Origin: Microcaldota archaeon
Lineage (GTDB): Archaea; Micrarchaeota; Micrarchaeia; Anstonellales; Anstonellaceae
Reading direction: 5' to 3'
Assembly: GCA_026396335.1 (NCBI GenBank)
Contig: JAPLWZ010000021.1
Coordinates: 1,648 to 8,353 of the forward strand
DNA: 6,706 bases
Shown here: one piece after another, positions 1-6,059 of the stretch
Layout of the letters: each line of letters starts with the position of its first letter
Numbering within the stretch: the first letter of the stretch is position 1
The notes under the pieces: model-generated
Databases searched by the model: none
Told to the model about the DNA's origin: nothing
What the model saw: the letters and a program-made list of their open reading frames with translations, nothing else
Program-made: the position numbers and the translations under genes

Positions 1-10
1 ATAAAGAGCC

Positions 11-20
11 ATATATATAA
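11..20 (+). promoter_or_regulatory. TATA box of glnA
   Basis: ATATATATAA is a strong archaeal TATA-like box. Transcription would be expected to start about 25 bp downstream, near position 40, giving a leader of roughly 20 nt that still contains the ribosome-binding site. Only about 10 bp of upstream sequence is present, so the BRE cannot be judged well. The assignment rests on sequence and spacing alone. Confidence 0.6.
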
Positions 21-47
21 CCTAGCAGAAGCTTTGCCTATTCACTA

Positions 48-54
48 GGGGGTG
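48..54 (+). promoter_or_regulatory. Shine-Dalgarno site fixing the glnA start
   Basis: GGGGGTG is complementary to the archaeal 16S rRNA 3' end (CACCTCC type) and lies six bases before the ATG at 61. The GTG at 52-54, which would add three codons in the same frame, is part of this site. The ATG at 61 is therefore the better start. Confidence 0.7.
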
Positions 55-60
55 CGTTTT

Positions 61-558
61 ATGATCGGGACTGCAACAAAGGAAGATGTAGAGAGGATAC
101 TTTCTGATGCGAAACAAAAGGGCGTGGAGTTTGTCGACCTTGAGTTTGTGGATATCACGGGAATGCCGAAAATGTGCGAGATTACAGTCAGCCTGCTTGA
201 AAGCACGCTTCATGACGGCACCTGGTTTGACGGCTCGTCAATTGAGGGGTTCGCAAGAATTTCCGAGTCGGACATGTTCCTTGTGCCTGACCCTTCCACT
301 TGGGCGCCGCTGCCTTGGACTGGAAACAAGACTGCGAGAATAATTTGTGATGTTTACGTTGATGAGAAGACGCCTTTTGCAGGCGACCCGAGAGGCTTGC
401 TGCGGAAAATGCTTGCGAAAGCGGCAGAAAAAGGATATGAATACAAAACTGGGCCGGAACTTGAGTTCTTCCTGTTCCGAGGGAAGGACGGAGACGCGAG
501 CGAGCCTTCTGCAACGAGAGTGCATGATAATGCAGGTTACTTTTACCTTGCCACAAGT
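61..558 (+). pseudogene. glnA: Glutamine synthetase, N-terminal part (frame interrupted)
   Basis: Glutamine synthetase makes glutamine from glutamate, ammonia and ATP in the cytoplasm. This is the N-terminal part of a type I enzyme. It holds the beta-grasp domain (about residues 1-90; FVDLEFVDITGMPK), the FDGSSIEGF loop at 56-64 whose Asp acts in the neighbouring subunit's active site, KTARIICDVY, and GPELEFFLF at 131-139 with two metal-ligand glutamates. The family match runs to GYFYLAT (residue about 165) and then stops. The frame stays open to 924, but those residues resemble nothing in the family. The true continuation, GVNGSGMH, lies at 560 in another frame. About 65-70 residues are missing, including HHEVAPGQHE, which carries two further metal ligands (Glu212 and Glu220 in Salmonella numbering). 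The start at 61 is set by the ribosome-binding site. As read, no active enzyme could be made. Whether the lesion is real or an assembly error cannot be told from the sequence. Confidence 0.9.
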
Positions 559-559
559 C

Positions 560-1192
560 GGGGTGAACGGCTCGGGAATGCATGTGCACCAGTCTCTCTG
601 GAAGGACGGCAAGAACCTTTTCTACGACGGGAGCGACCCATACTGGCTGTCTTTGCTTGCAAAACAATTCATGGCAGGGATAATGGCGCATGCGCCGGCG
701 CTTGCCGCAATTACAAACCCGTGCGTGAACTCGTACAAGAGGCTGGTGCCGGGCTACGAGGCGCCGGTTTACATTTGCTGGGGCAGGGTGAACCGCTCCG
801 CGCTCATAAGGATACCGAGGAATCTTGCGGGCAAGGAGAAGGGCACGAGGATCGAATGCAGGTTCCCCGACCCGTCTGCAAACCCCTATCTCGCTTTTGC
901 CGCCATGCTTGCGGCTGGCCTTGATGGAATTGAAAGGAAACTCGAGCCGCCAAAGCCGGTTGAAGAGCGCGTGTATGGATACGAGGAGGAAAAGAGAAGG
1001 AACCTGGGGATTGGCACGCTTCCGACTTCGCTTGAAAATGCGAGCGCATGCCTTGCCGAGGACAAGATACTCACTGATGCGCTTGGCAAGGACATTGTCG
1101 AAAAGCTGCTTACCATACAGAAAAAGGACTGGGACGGCTACAAGACGCAAGTTACACCGTGGGAAATGGCAAGGTATTTCGGGGTGCTGTGA
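560..1192 (+). pseudogene. glnA: Glutamine synthetase, C-terminal catalytic part (shifted frame)
   Basis: This is the remaining 210 residues of the same enzyme, in a different frame from the N-terminal part. It begins with GVNGSGMHVHQS (ATP and metal-binding His), followed by NSYKRLVPGYEAP (glutamate-binding Arg and the flap Glu), NRSALIRIP, then RIECRFPDPSANPYL with the metal-ligand Glu and catalytic Arg. It ends in a normal family C terminus (WDGYKTQVTPWEMARYFGVL). The C-terminal region resembles the short GS I-alpha form common in archaea (GIGTLPTSLENA). No stop or second frameshift interrupts it. The ATG at 578 could serve as an internal start, but the product would lack the N-terminal half of every active site. 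The next gene on the strand begins 6 to 63 bp after the stop, so co-transcription is likely. Confidence 0.9.
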
Positions 1193-1255
1193 GTTCGGAT
1201 GGATTGCATGGGCTGGAGAGAAGGAATTAAAATGTGCGGCAGGAATGGTAAGCTC

Positions 1256-2491
1256 ATGGCAGATCCTATTGACCTTACCAGCCAACCCGGCCCAGAAAGC
1301 ACACCAAATCCGAATGCATCTGCTCAGCAGGTGCCAGAAGCGCCAGTTGGGGCTGCGAATGTCCTGAACGAAGCGGTGCAGCCCCCAGTATTGGGCGGCA
1401 GGCAAGGCAGCGCGCCCAAGAAAAAACTGGACATGCGGCTGGTTGCAGGCGCAGTTCTTATTGTTGCAGCTGTTTTGCTGCTTGGCTATAGTTTTGTCAG
1501 CCAGAGCCAGCCAGGAGAGGGCGAAAACCTGCAGGCAGCGCCTGCGCCGACTCCGGCGCCAGTAACGCAAATGGAAAACAACAGCACCGCTGCAGTGGAG
1601 AATATTACTGTTGCGCCGATAGTTGAAATTGATCCGTTTGCAGGCATCACACCAAGAAGCGTATCAGACAAAATAAGCGACGGGCAGTTCAGGGTGCTTG
1701 ACGACTCATCAGCGCAGCTGAAGGTTTATGTAATCAAAGACGGATTTGCGGATTCAATACTTGTAAACAAGGGAAATTTCTATATGCTCATTGATGCAGG
1801 CAACTTCACGCCTGCCGACAAGTTCCTCAAGAGCATGAATGTGAGCAGGATAAATGTGCTTGTCGCAAGCCGTGATTACGAGGGCGCGATAGGCGGAATT
1901 GGCGGAATACTGGACAGCTATACCGTGGATGAATTCTGGGACAACAACGTGCAGGCGAGCGAGAACAGCGTGGCGTTTGTAAAGACATCCGGGCAGTATG
2001 CCGCATTGCTTTCCAAAGTGGATGCAAAGGGAATCGCCGTGAAACACCCGCAGGCTGGAGACAATATGACTGTGAGCGGGCTTACCGTGACTGTGCTCAA
2101 CCCGCCGAAAAACAGGTACCTTGGCAATCCGGATGCAGATGCTGTTGTGCTGAAGATTTCGAACGGCGCGTTCTGCATGTTGTTCCTGAACCCGACCGTG
2201 CAGGAAACGGAAAACGGCCTTATTGGAACGGGCGAGAAAATGCACTGTGACGTCATTACTTACTTTAAGCACGGGGAAGGCAGGCCAACCGCATCGCTTT
2301 TGGTTGATGATTATGTATTGCCAAAGGACGTGATTATTTCTGTCGGGCCAAATGCAGACGGGCTGCCTTCGCCAACCACGCTCACAAGGCTCAGCCTGAA
2401 GCACGCCACTGTTTGGAGAACGGACAACCAGACCGTGGCTGTCACAAACGACGGTATAAGCAGCAAGTACACTATTGCGCAAGTGGGTTGA
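1256..2491 (+). CDS. Membrane-anchored ComEC-like MBL-fold protein, metal site lost
   Basis: This 411-residue protein has three parts: a Pro/Asn/Ser-rich cytoplasmic tail (1-53) ending in KKK; one membrane helix (about 62-80, LVAGAVLIVAAVLLLGYSF); and an Ala/Pro linker (about 85-125) leading to an outside domain (about 154-411). The domain follows the order of the metallo-beta-lactamase domain of ComEC/Rec2-type hydrolases: YVIKDGFADSILV, MLIDAG, INVLVASRDYEGAIGG, VTVLNPP, AVVLKISNG, ISVGPNADGLPSPTTLTRL, TVAVTNDG. The metal ligands are largely gone. The family's THxxADHxGG is ASRDYEGAIGG (205-214), the TGD aspartate is absent near LFLNPT, and HHGS is reduced to KHGE (338-341). It therefore looks like a binding or structural pseudoenzyme, with unknown partner. 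Earlier in-frame ATGs exist at 1199 and 1232. I chose 1256 because the extra 19 residues (Cys, Trp and basic) do not match the tail, but this is uncertain. Confidence 0.8.
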   Translation: MADPIDLTSQPGPESTPNPNASAQQVPEAPVGAANVLNEAVQPPVLGGRQGSAPKKKLDMRLVAGAVLIVAAVLLLGYSFVSQSQPGEGENLQAAPAPTPAPVTQMENNSTAAVENITVAPIVEIDPFAGITPRSVSDKISDGQFRVLDDSSAQLKVYVIKDGFADSILVNKGNFYMLIDAGNFTPADKFLKSMNVSRINVLVASRDYEGAIGGIGGILDSYTVDEFWDNNVQASENSVAFVKTSGQYAALLSKVDAKGIAVKHPQAGDNMTVSGLTVTVLNPPKNRYLGNPDADAVVLKISNGAFCMLFLNPTVQETENGLIGTGEKMHCDVITYFKHGEGRPTASLLVDDYVLPKDVIISVGPNADGLPSPTTLTRLSLKHATVWRTDNQTVAVTNDGISSKYTIAQVG

Positions 2492-2492
2492 G

Positions 2493-2526
2493 CCTGACTG
2501 CAATCAGGAGCGCTTTTTTTCTTTTT
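2493..2526 (+). terminator. Hairpin and T-rich terminator after the MBL-fold gene
   Basis: A five-base stem, CCTGA (2493-2497) with TCAGG (2504-2508), has a six-base loop and is followed by T7 (2514-2520) and T5 (2522-2526). It starts two bases after the stop of the MBL-fold gene. T runs alone can terminate archaeal transcription, so the hairpin may not be required. The T tract overlaps the stop codon of the converging smc gene. No T run follows smc on its own strand. Confidence 0.6.
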
Positions 2527-5500
2527 ATTCGCTTATTTTCTTTACGCGCGCGACTGTCGCTGTCTGAGTGAGCTGCACGCCCACTATTTTTGAGCCGTCA
2601 TCAGTGCGCGTCACGCCGAGCGCGACATCCGCATTTGAGAGTATGGTGTCGTTGTGCGTGACCACTATGAACTGTGTGTTCTTTGAAAGTTGGCGAAGGA
2701 GGTCGGAGAGCTTGCGGGAGTTTTCCTTGTCAAGCGCTGCGTCCGCCTCGTCAAGTATGTAAAAGGGCGCCGCCTTGTGCATCTGTATTGCGAATATGAA
2801 TATGAGCGCAAGGAGCGACTTTTCGCCCCCCGACATTGACTCGAGGTATTTGTCGTGGCTGCCATCGTGCACCTTTACCAAGAGGCCGGACTCGAACGGG
2901 CTACTGGGCTGCTCAAGAAGCATGGTGCCTTCGCCCGTGAAAATATAACCATATAATTTCTTGAAATTTTCATTGACCGCGTTGAATGTGGTGAGGAATA
3001 TTGCGCGCTTCTTTGCCTCTATCTCATCCATCATGTGCATGACCGCGTTCTTTTCCGAGTCAAGCGATGAGACGCGCGTGTGTATTTCCTCTATGTCTTT
3101 TTTCTTCTGGTCGTACATTTCCGGCGCCTTGAGGTTCACCTGCGGATGCGCGTCCATCACAGCCTGCGCTTTTTTCATCATGTCCTCAAGTTCAGTCCTT
3201 GTTGCATCAATTGTCTGTATGCCCGCATACCTGTCAAGCTCAGCCTTAAGGTCAGCCAGGCGGGTTTCAATAGTTTCCCTGCGGGTGCTTATTTCGAATG
3301 ATTCGCGGCTCTTCTTCTCCTCTTCCGCGCGTATCCTGCCAAGCTGCCCGCCGATTTCCTTTATCTGCCCCTCTACCTCGTTCATGCGGCTGATGAGCTT
3401 TTGGGAGCTTGCGGATATTTCTGCGAGCTTGTCCTCCTTTTCCTCCTGTTCCTTGCGGGTCTTTGCGATTTTGCTGGCGAGTGTTGAGACGTCTTTCCTG
3501 CATTCGTTGAGGGATGATACATTCTGCTTTTCCTCTTCTGCCTTTTCACTCGTTGCGGATGCTGTTCGTGTGAGCTCCTCTTTTTTCGCTGCCAGCTGCG
3601 CCTCAAACGATGAGCGTGACGAGTGCATTTCGCGCAACTTGACCTGCGCTTCGCTTCCTTCCTGTTTTTCCTTTTCATTTTGCGTCGCCATCCTGCCCTT
3701 GAGGGATACGTGCTCTGCGATTGATTGTGAGATTGAAGCTGCGAGAGAATCTGCGGTTTTTTTCAGCGAGGAGATTTCCTTTGCGATCTTTTCAACTTCT
3801 GATTCTATCTGCGCGAGCGCCTCGTATGCTTTTTTGCTGCCTTGTTTCCGCTCTTCGGTTGTTTTTATCTCGATTTCAATGCCTGCGAGCTTCACTTCAG
3901 CAGTTGCCTTTTCCTTGCGGGCGTTGTTCATCTCCTCGCGAAGCGAATAGAGCTGTGAGTAGAGTTCGTCTTTTTGCTTCTTCACTGACTCTGCGTCCGA
4001 CTCTGCCTTGTCAAGCGCTGTCTTTGAAAGGAGCGAACCCCTCATTGTGCCGCCTGTTATGATGCCGGACTTTTCTATGAGTTCGCCGTCAAGGGAAACC
4101 ATGCGCGCTTTGCCAATGCCAGCCTTCTTTGCGTTCTGCACATTGTCGAATAGGAGCGTGTCGCCGAATACATAGTGCATTGCCTGATCGTATGCCGCAT
4201 CGAATTCCACGAAGTCAAGGAGGAGGCCGAGGCAGCCCGGCACGCCGGACATTTTGTCAGGCACGCCTATTTTTGGCATGTCAAGAGGAATGAATGTGCA
4301 CCTGCCAGACTTTTGCTCTTTGAGTTTTTCGATTACCTTTATTGCCGTGTCCATGCGGTCCACGACTATGTTCATGAGGCGCTGGCCAGTCGCTGCTTCC
4401 ACTGCTGTTGCGTATTTGGTGTCGCAGTTCACTAGTGATGAAACGGTGCCGTGTATGCCGCGCATGCCGCCCTGCTTCATTTCCTCTACTGCGCGAAGCG
4501 CCATGTTTGCCGCTGCGGGCGATACTGATGCGCGCAGTGTTGCCGCCTTTTCCTTGAGCGAGAGCAATCGGCGGTCAAGGTCAGGTATCTGCCTGTTGAG
4601 CTCCTTTTCCTTTTCGAAGAGCGACTCGAGCGCAGCTGTGAGGGAGAGCACATCCTTTTTCAGGATGGACTGCTCGCCTGAGAGTTTGCTTTCCTTCACT
4701 TCACCTACTGCTGAAGAGAGGGTTTCCTTTTCTTTCTTTTTCATTGAAAGCATGCGCTCGGCGTTTTCTATGTTGGTTGCGTTTGCAGCCTTCTGTTCCT
4801 TTAGCGAGACGATTTTTTCCGAAAGCTGCTCCAGATTTTTTGTGAGCTCGTCTGCCGGGCTTTCAAGCGCGCCTGAGCGCCTTTCAAGGTCGGCTATCTG
4901 CTTTGTCAGGGATTTTATCTGAGATGTTAGGGAATCGATTGCCTCGTTGCTCTGCCTGTAGAGTTTTTTGAGGTCCTCTGTTTGCGAAATAATTGCCTTG
5001 CCCATCGATTCCAGGCGCTGCTCTTCTTTTTTCTTTTCGCCAAGCGTAGCTGCGTCCGCGCTTATGGATTCTTTTAGCTGGCTTATTTCCGCATATGCCG
5101 CTTCCCTGCTTGCAGACGCGCCCATCTTCGCCACTACCTGCTGCTTTTGCGATTCTAGTTCGGAAATCCTGCCTGAAAGCGCGGCTGCCTGCTTGGAGAA
5201 TTCCTCGAGCGCAGCCTTTGCCTCTGCATGCTTGCTCACTGAGTCTGCGTGCTGCTTGGAAAGCTTTGCAAATTCCGCATTTGTCAGCGATGCCTTGGAG
5301 CGCTTGAAATTGCCCTGTGCTTCCATATATGAGAGTGCGTCGTTCTTTTCGCGCTCAAGCTCGGTGAGTATTGCCTCGCGCTCGCCAAGAACAATGGACG
5401 CTTCAGTGATTTTCTGCCCGACCGCGTCAAGCTCGCGCATCGCCTCGTCCTTTTTCTGGTCGTATTCCGCGATGCCTGCCACGCTGTCGATTATCCCCCT

Positions 5501-5782
5501 GCGCTCTTTTGCAGACATCTCGACTATTTTTTGCACCTGGCCCTGTGCGATAATGTTGTGAGTGCCGGATTCAAGCCCGTATTGGCGCAGCTCTTCCATT
5601 ACGAGAGTTCTTGTGGATCGCTTGCCGTTTATCCTGTAAAGGGTTTTTACGTCGTTGCCGTCCACCTTTATTGCGCGCTTTATTTCGTACTGCTTTTCAC
5701 CGTCAATGTAAAGCGTGACTTCCGCATAATTTGAGGAAGTATTGATCAGTTCGGATACTTTTTTTGCCCGAAGCGCCTTCGT
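2525..5782 (-). CDS. smc: SMC chromosome-segregation ATPase, body lacking the Walker A frame
   Basis: SMC proteins dimerise into ring-shaped ATPases that fold and separate chromosomes. This frame is conserved from TKALRAKKVSELI at 5782 to the stop. It contains YAEVTLYIDG, INGKR, NIIAQGQVQKIVEMSAKERR, SVAGIAEYDQKK, a long coiled coil, a hinge, a second coiled coil and the C-terminal ATPase lobe. Counting from the GTG at 5665, the hinge is at about 401-541 (GMRGIHGTV to SGIITGG), the ABC signature SMSGGEKS at about 943-950, Walker B FYILDEADAALD at 968-979, and the switch His in FIVVTHND. With the separate N-terminal piece and about 20 missing residues, the full protein would be near 1140 residues, normal for SMC. 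In this frame GTG 5665 is the first usable start after the stop at 5858. A product from it would lack the first strand and Walker A and could not bind ATP normally. The hinge and length exclude Rad50. No scpA or scpB is visible here. Confidence 0.92.
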   Translation of the reverse strand, partial: TKALRAKKVSELINTSSNYAEVTLYIDGEKQYEIKRAIKVDGNDVKTLYRINGKRSTRTLVMEELRQYGLESGTHNIIAQGQVQKIVEMSAKERRGIIDSVAGIAEYDQKKDEAMRELDAVGQKITEASIVLGEREAILTELEREKNDALSYMEAQGNFKRSKASLTNAEFAKLSKQHADSVSKHAEAKAALEEFSKQAAALSGRISELESQKQQVVAKMGASASREAAYAEISQLKESISADAATLGEKKKEEQRLESMGKAIISQTEDLKKLYRQSNEAIDSLTSQIKSLTKQIADLERRSGALESPADELTKNLEQLSEKIVSLKEQKAANATNIENAERMLSMKKKEKETLSSAVGEVKESKLSGEQSILKKDVLSLTAALESLFEKEKELNRQIPDLDRRLLSLKEKAATLRASVSPAAANMALRAVEEMKQGGMRGIHGTVSSLVNCDTKYATAVEAATGQRLMNIVVDRMDTAIKVIEKLKEQKSGRCTFIPLDMPKIGVPDKMSGVPGCLGLLLDFVEFDAAYDQAMHYVFGDTLLFDNVQNAKKAGIGKARMVSLDGELIEKSGIITGGTMRGSLLSKTALDKAESDAESVKKQKDELYSQLYSLREEMNNARKEKATAEVKLAGIEIEIKTTEERKQGSKKAYEALAQIESEVEKIAKEISSLKKTADSLAASISQSIAEHVSLKGRMATQNEKEKQEGSEAQVKLREMHSSRSSFEAQLAAKKEELTRTASATSEKAEEEKQNVSSLNECRKDVSTLASKIAKTRKEQEEKEDKLAEISASSQKLISRMNEVEGQIKEIGGQLGRIRAEEEKKSRESFEISTRRETIETRLADLKAELDRYAGIQTIDATRTELEDMMKKAQAVMDAHPQVNLKAPEMYDQKKKDIEEIHTRVSSLDSEKNAVMHMMDEIEAKKRAIFLTTFNAVNENFKKLYGYIFTGEGTMLLEQPSSPFESGLLVKVHDGSHDKYLESMSGGEKSLLALIFIFAIQMHKAAPFYILDEADAALDKENSRKLSDLLRQLSKNTQFIVVTHNDTILSNADVALGVTRTDDGSKIVGVQLTQTATVARVKKISE

Positions 5783-5788
5783 TCGGGC
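5766..5788. repeat. Inverted repeat spanning the SMC deletion junction
   Basis: GCCCGAA (5766-5772) and TTCGGGC (5782-5788) form a seven-base perfect stem with a nine-base loop. A nested alternative pairs CGAAG (5769-5773) with CTTCG (5777-5781). The break between the two SMC frames falls at 5781/5782, at the edge of these arms. In an intact gene the same arms would flank the missing Walker A stretch, so hairpin-assisted loss is possible. That last step is inference. Confidence 0.6.
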
Positions 5789-5879
5789 CTGCCAGGCACA
5801 CGTAGCCCTTTGGAAAATTGGCTTCTGCGCGCCTGAAGGATTTGAAACCGCGGAACTTCAAGCCCTTAATGTAAACCAT
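5782..5879 (-). pseudogene. smc: True SMC N terminus, cut off inside Walker A
   Basis: The ATG at 5879-5877 opens MVYIKGLKFRGFKSF, the usual SMC first strand, then FPKGYVCLAGPN, the first half of Walker A (normally GPNGSGKSN). After residue 33 (AAC, 5783-5781) the family match ends. This frame runs on for 23 unrelated codons and stops near 5712. The expected sequence resumes one base away in frame as TKALRAKK. Missing between them are about 20 residues that normally read GSGKSN...FVLG, so the ATP-binding P-loop is lost. The start is supported by the AGGTTGA motif just upstream and a TATA-like box further up. Confidence 0.85.
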
Positions 5880-5883
5880 CAGT

Positions 5884-5890
5884 TCAACCT
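5884..5890 (-). promoter_or_regulatory. Weak Shine-Dalgarno site of smc
   Basis: AGGTTGA, read on the minus strand, ends four bases before the ATG at 5879. It is an imperfect match to the archaeal GGAGGTGA consensus. It supports 5879, rather than the GTG at 5665, as the original start. Confidence 0.45.
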
Positions 5891-5931
5891 TGCACGATTA
5901 CCGTTGTCGCCTAGTCGGAATTCACGGAGAG

Positions 5932-5940
5932 AATTTAAAA
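5932..5940 (-). promoter_or_regulatory. Candidate TATA box of smc
   Basis: TTTTAAATT on the minus strand lies about 53 bp before the smc ATG. Initiation about 25 bp downstream would give a leader of roughly 30 nt. It overlaps the third repeat arm of the adjacent structured element, so the same bases could act in promoter recognition and in upstream transcript folding. This is inferred from sequence only. Confidence 0.4.
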
Positions 5941-5946
5941 AAGTAC
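5936..5946. repeat. Flanking direct repeat, copy 1
   Basis: TAAAAAAGTAC occurs here and again at 6039-6049, an exact 11-base match bracketing the structured element. The first nine bases are also complementary to ACTTTTTTA at 5955-5963. The low complexity of the A6 core makes part of the match unremarkable, but the GTAC end is shared too. Confidence 0.6.
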
Positions 5947-6038
5947 TAGCAAGGACTTTTTTAGACTTGCAGCGATGTTCAGGCAGCCGCGCCTGAACAG
6001 ACAGTGGAGCCGGAGCTCCACTGGAAGCTGCAAGCTGA

Positions 6039-6049
6039 TAAAAAAGTAC
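6039..6049. repeat. Flanking direct repeat, copy 2
   Basis: This is the second exact copy of TAAAAAAGTAC. On the minus strand it reads GTACTTTTTTA. Its T6 run (6045-6040) lies 15 bases after the stop of the class III signal-peptide gene and could itself act as that gene's archaeal T-run terminator. Confidence 0.6.
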
Positions 6050-6059
6050 CCGCAGGCGC

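Larger units (their letters stand above)
5936..6049 (-). ncRNA. Three-way-junction structured element between the pilin-like gene and smc
   Basis: No known RNA family is recognised. Perfect stems nest as follows. The outer stem is ACTTTTTTA (5955-5963) with TAAAAAAGT (6039-6047). After a small internal loop comes CTTGCAGC (5966-5973) with GCTGCAAG (6027-6034). Inside are two hairpins: TGTTCAGGC/GCCTGAACA (5976-5984/5991-5999, six-base loop) and CAGTGGAGC/GCTCCACTG (6002-6010/6015-6023, four-base loop). Linkers are only two or three bases. On the minus strand, the sense of both neighbours, the four-base loop reads C-UCCG-G, a UNCG tetraloop, which favours that strand as the RNA. A further arm at 5936-5944 can also pair with 5955-5963. 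The element starts about 13 bp after the pilin-like gene's stop, so it could be a 3' UTR structure, a processed small RNA, or a folded DNA repeat. Confidence 0.55.

Noticed and set aside
52..60. GTG at 52 as the glnA start
   Set aside because: These bases are part of the GGGGGTG ribosome-binding site ideally spaced for the ATG at 61.
540..565. Programmed ribosomal frameshift joining the two glutamine synthetase frames
   Set aside because: A frameshift would join the frames but could not supply the missing 65-70 residues with the metal ligands.
188..1570. Long open frame on the minus strand (460 codons) opposite glnA and the MBL-fold gene
   Set aside because: Its product is rich in Arg, His, Cys and Ser with no domain pattern. 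It is the codon shadow of two well-supported plus-strand genes.
2961..3950. Open frame of 329 codons on the plus strand opposite smc
   Set aside because: The product is almost entirely Ser, Phe, Ala and Leu, the mirror of Glu/Lys-rich coiled-coil codons in smc. It has no credible start context.
5775..5790. Intron or intein explaining the SMC frame break
   Set aside because: Those would add sequence between the conserved halves. Here sequence is missing and the halves nearly abut.
6002..6026. Archaeal origin recognition box (TTCCAGTGGA on the minus strand)
   Set aside because: Ten bases resemble the palindromic core of some ORB elements, but the following A-rich and G-run part is absent. There is no second copy and no cdc6/orc1 nearby, and the bases are explained by the hairpin stem.
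5936..6049. Small insertion element with an 11-bp target duplication
   Set aside because: The direct repeats are A6-rich and lie inside or overlap the stem arms rather than outside them. No transposase is present and no second copy is visible in the window, so the claim cannot be supported here.
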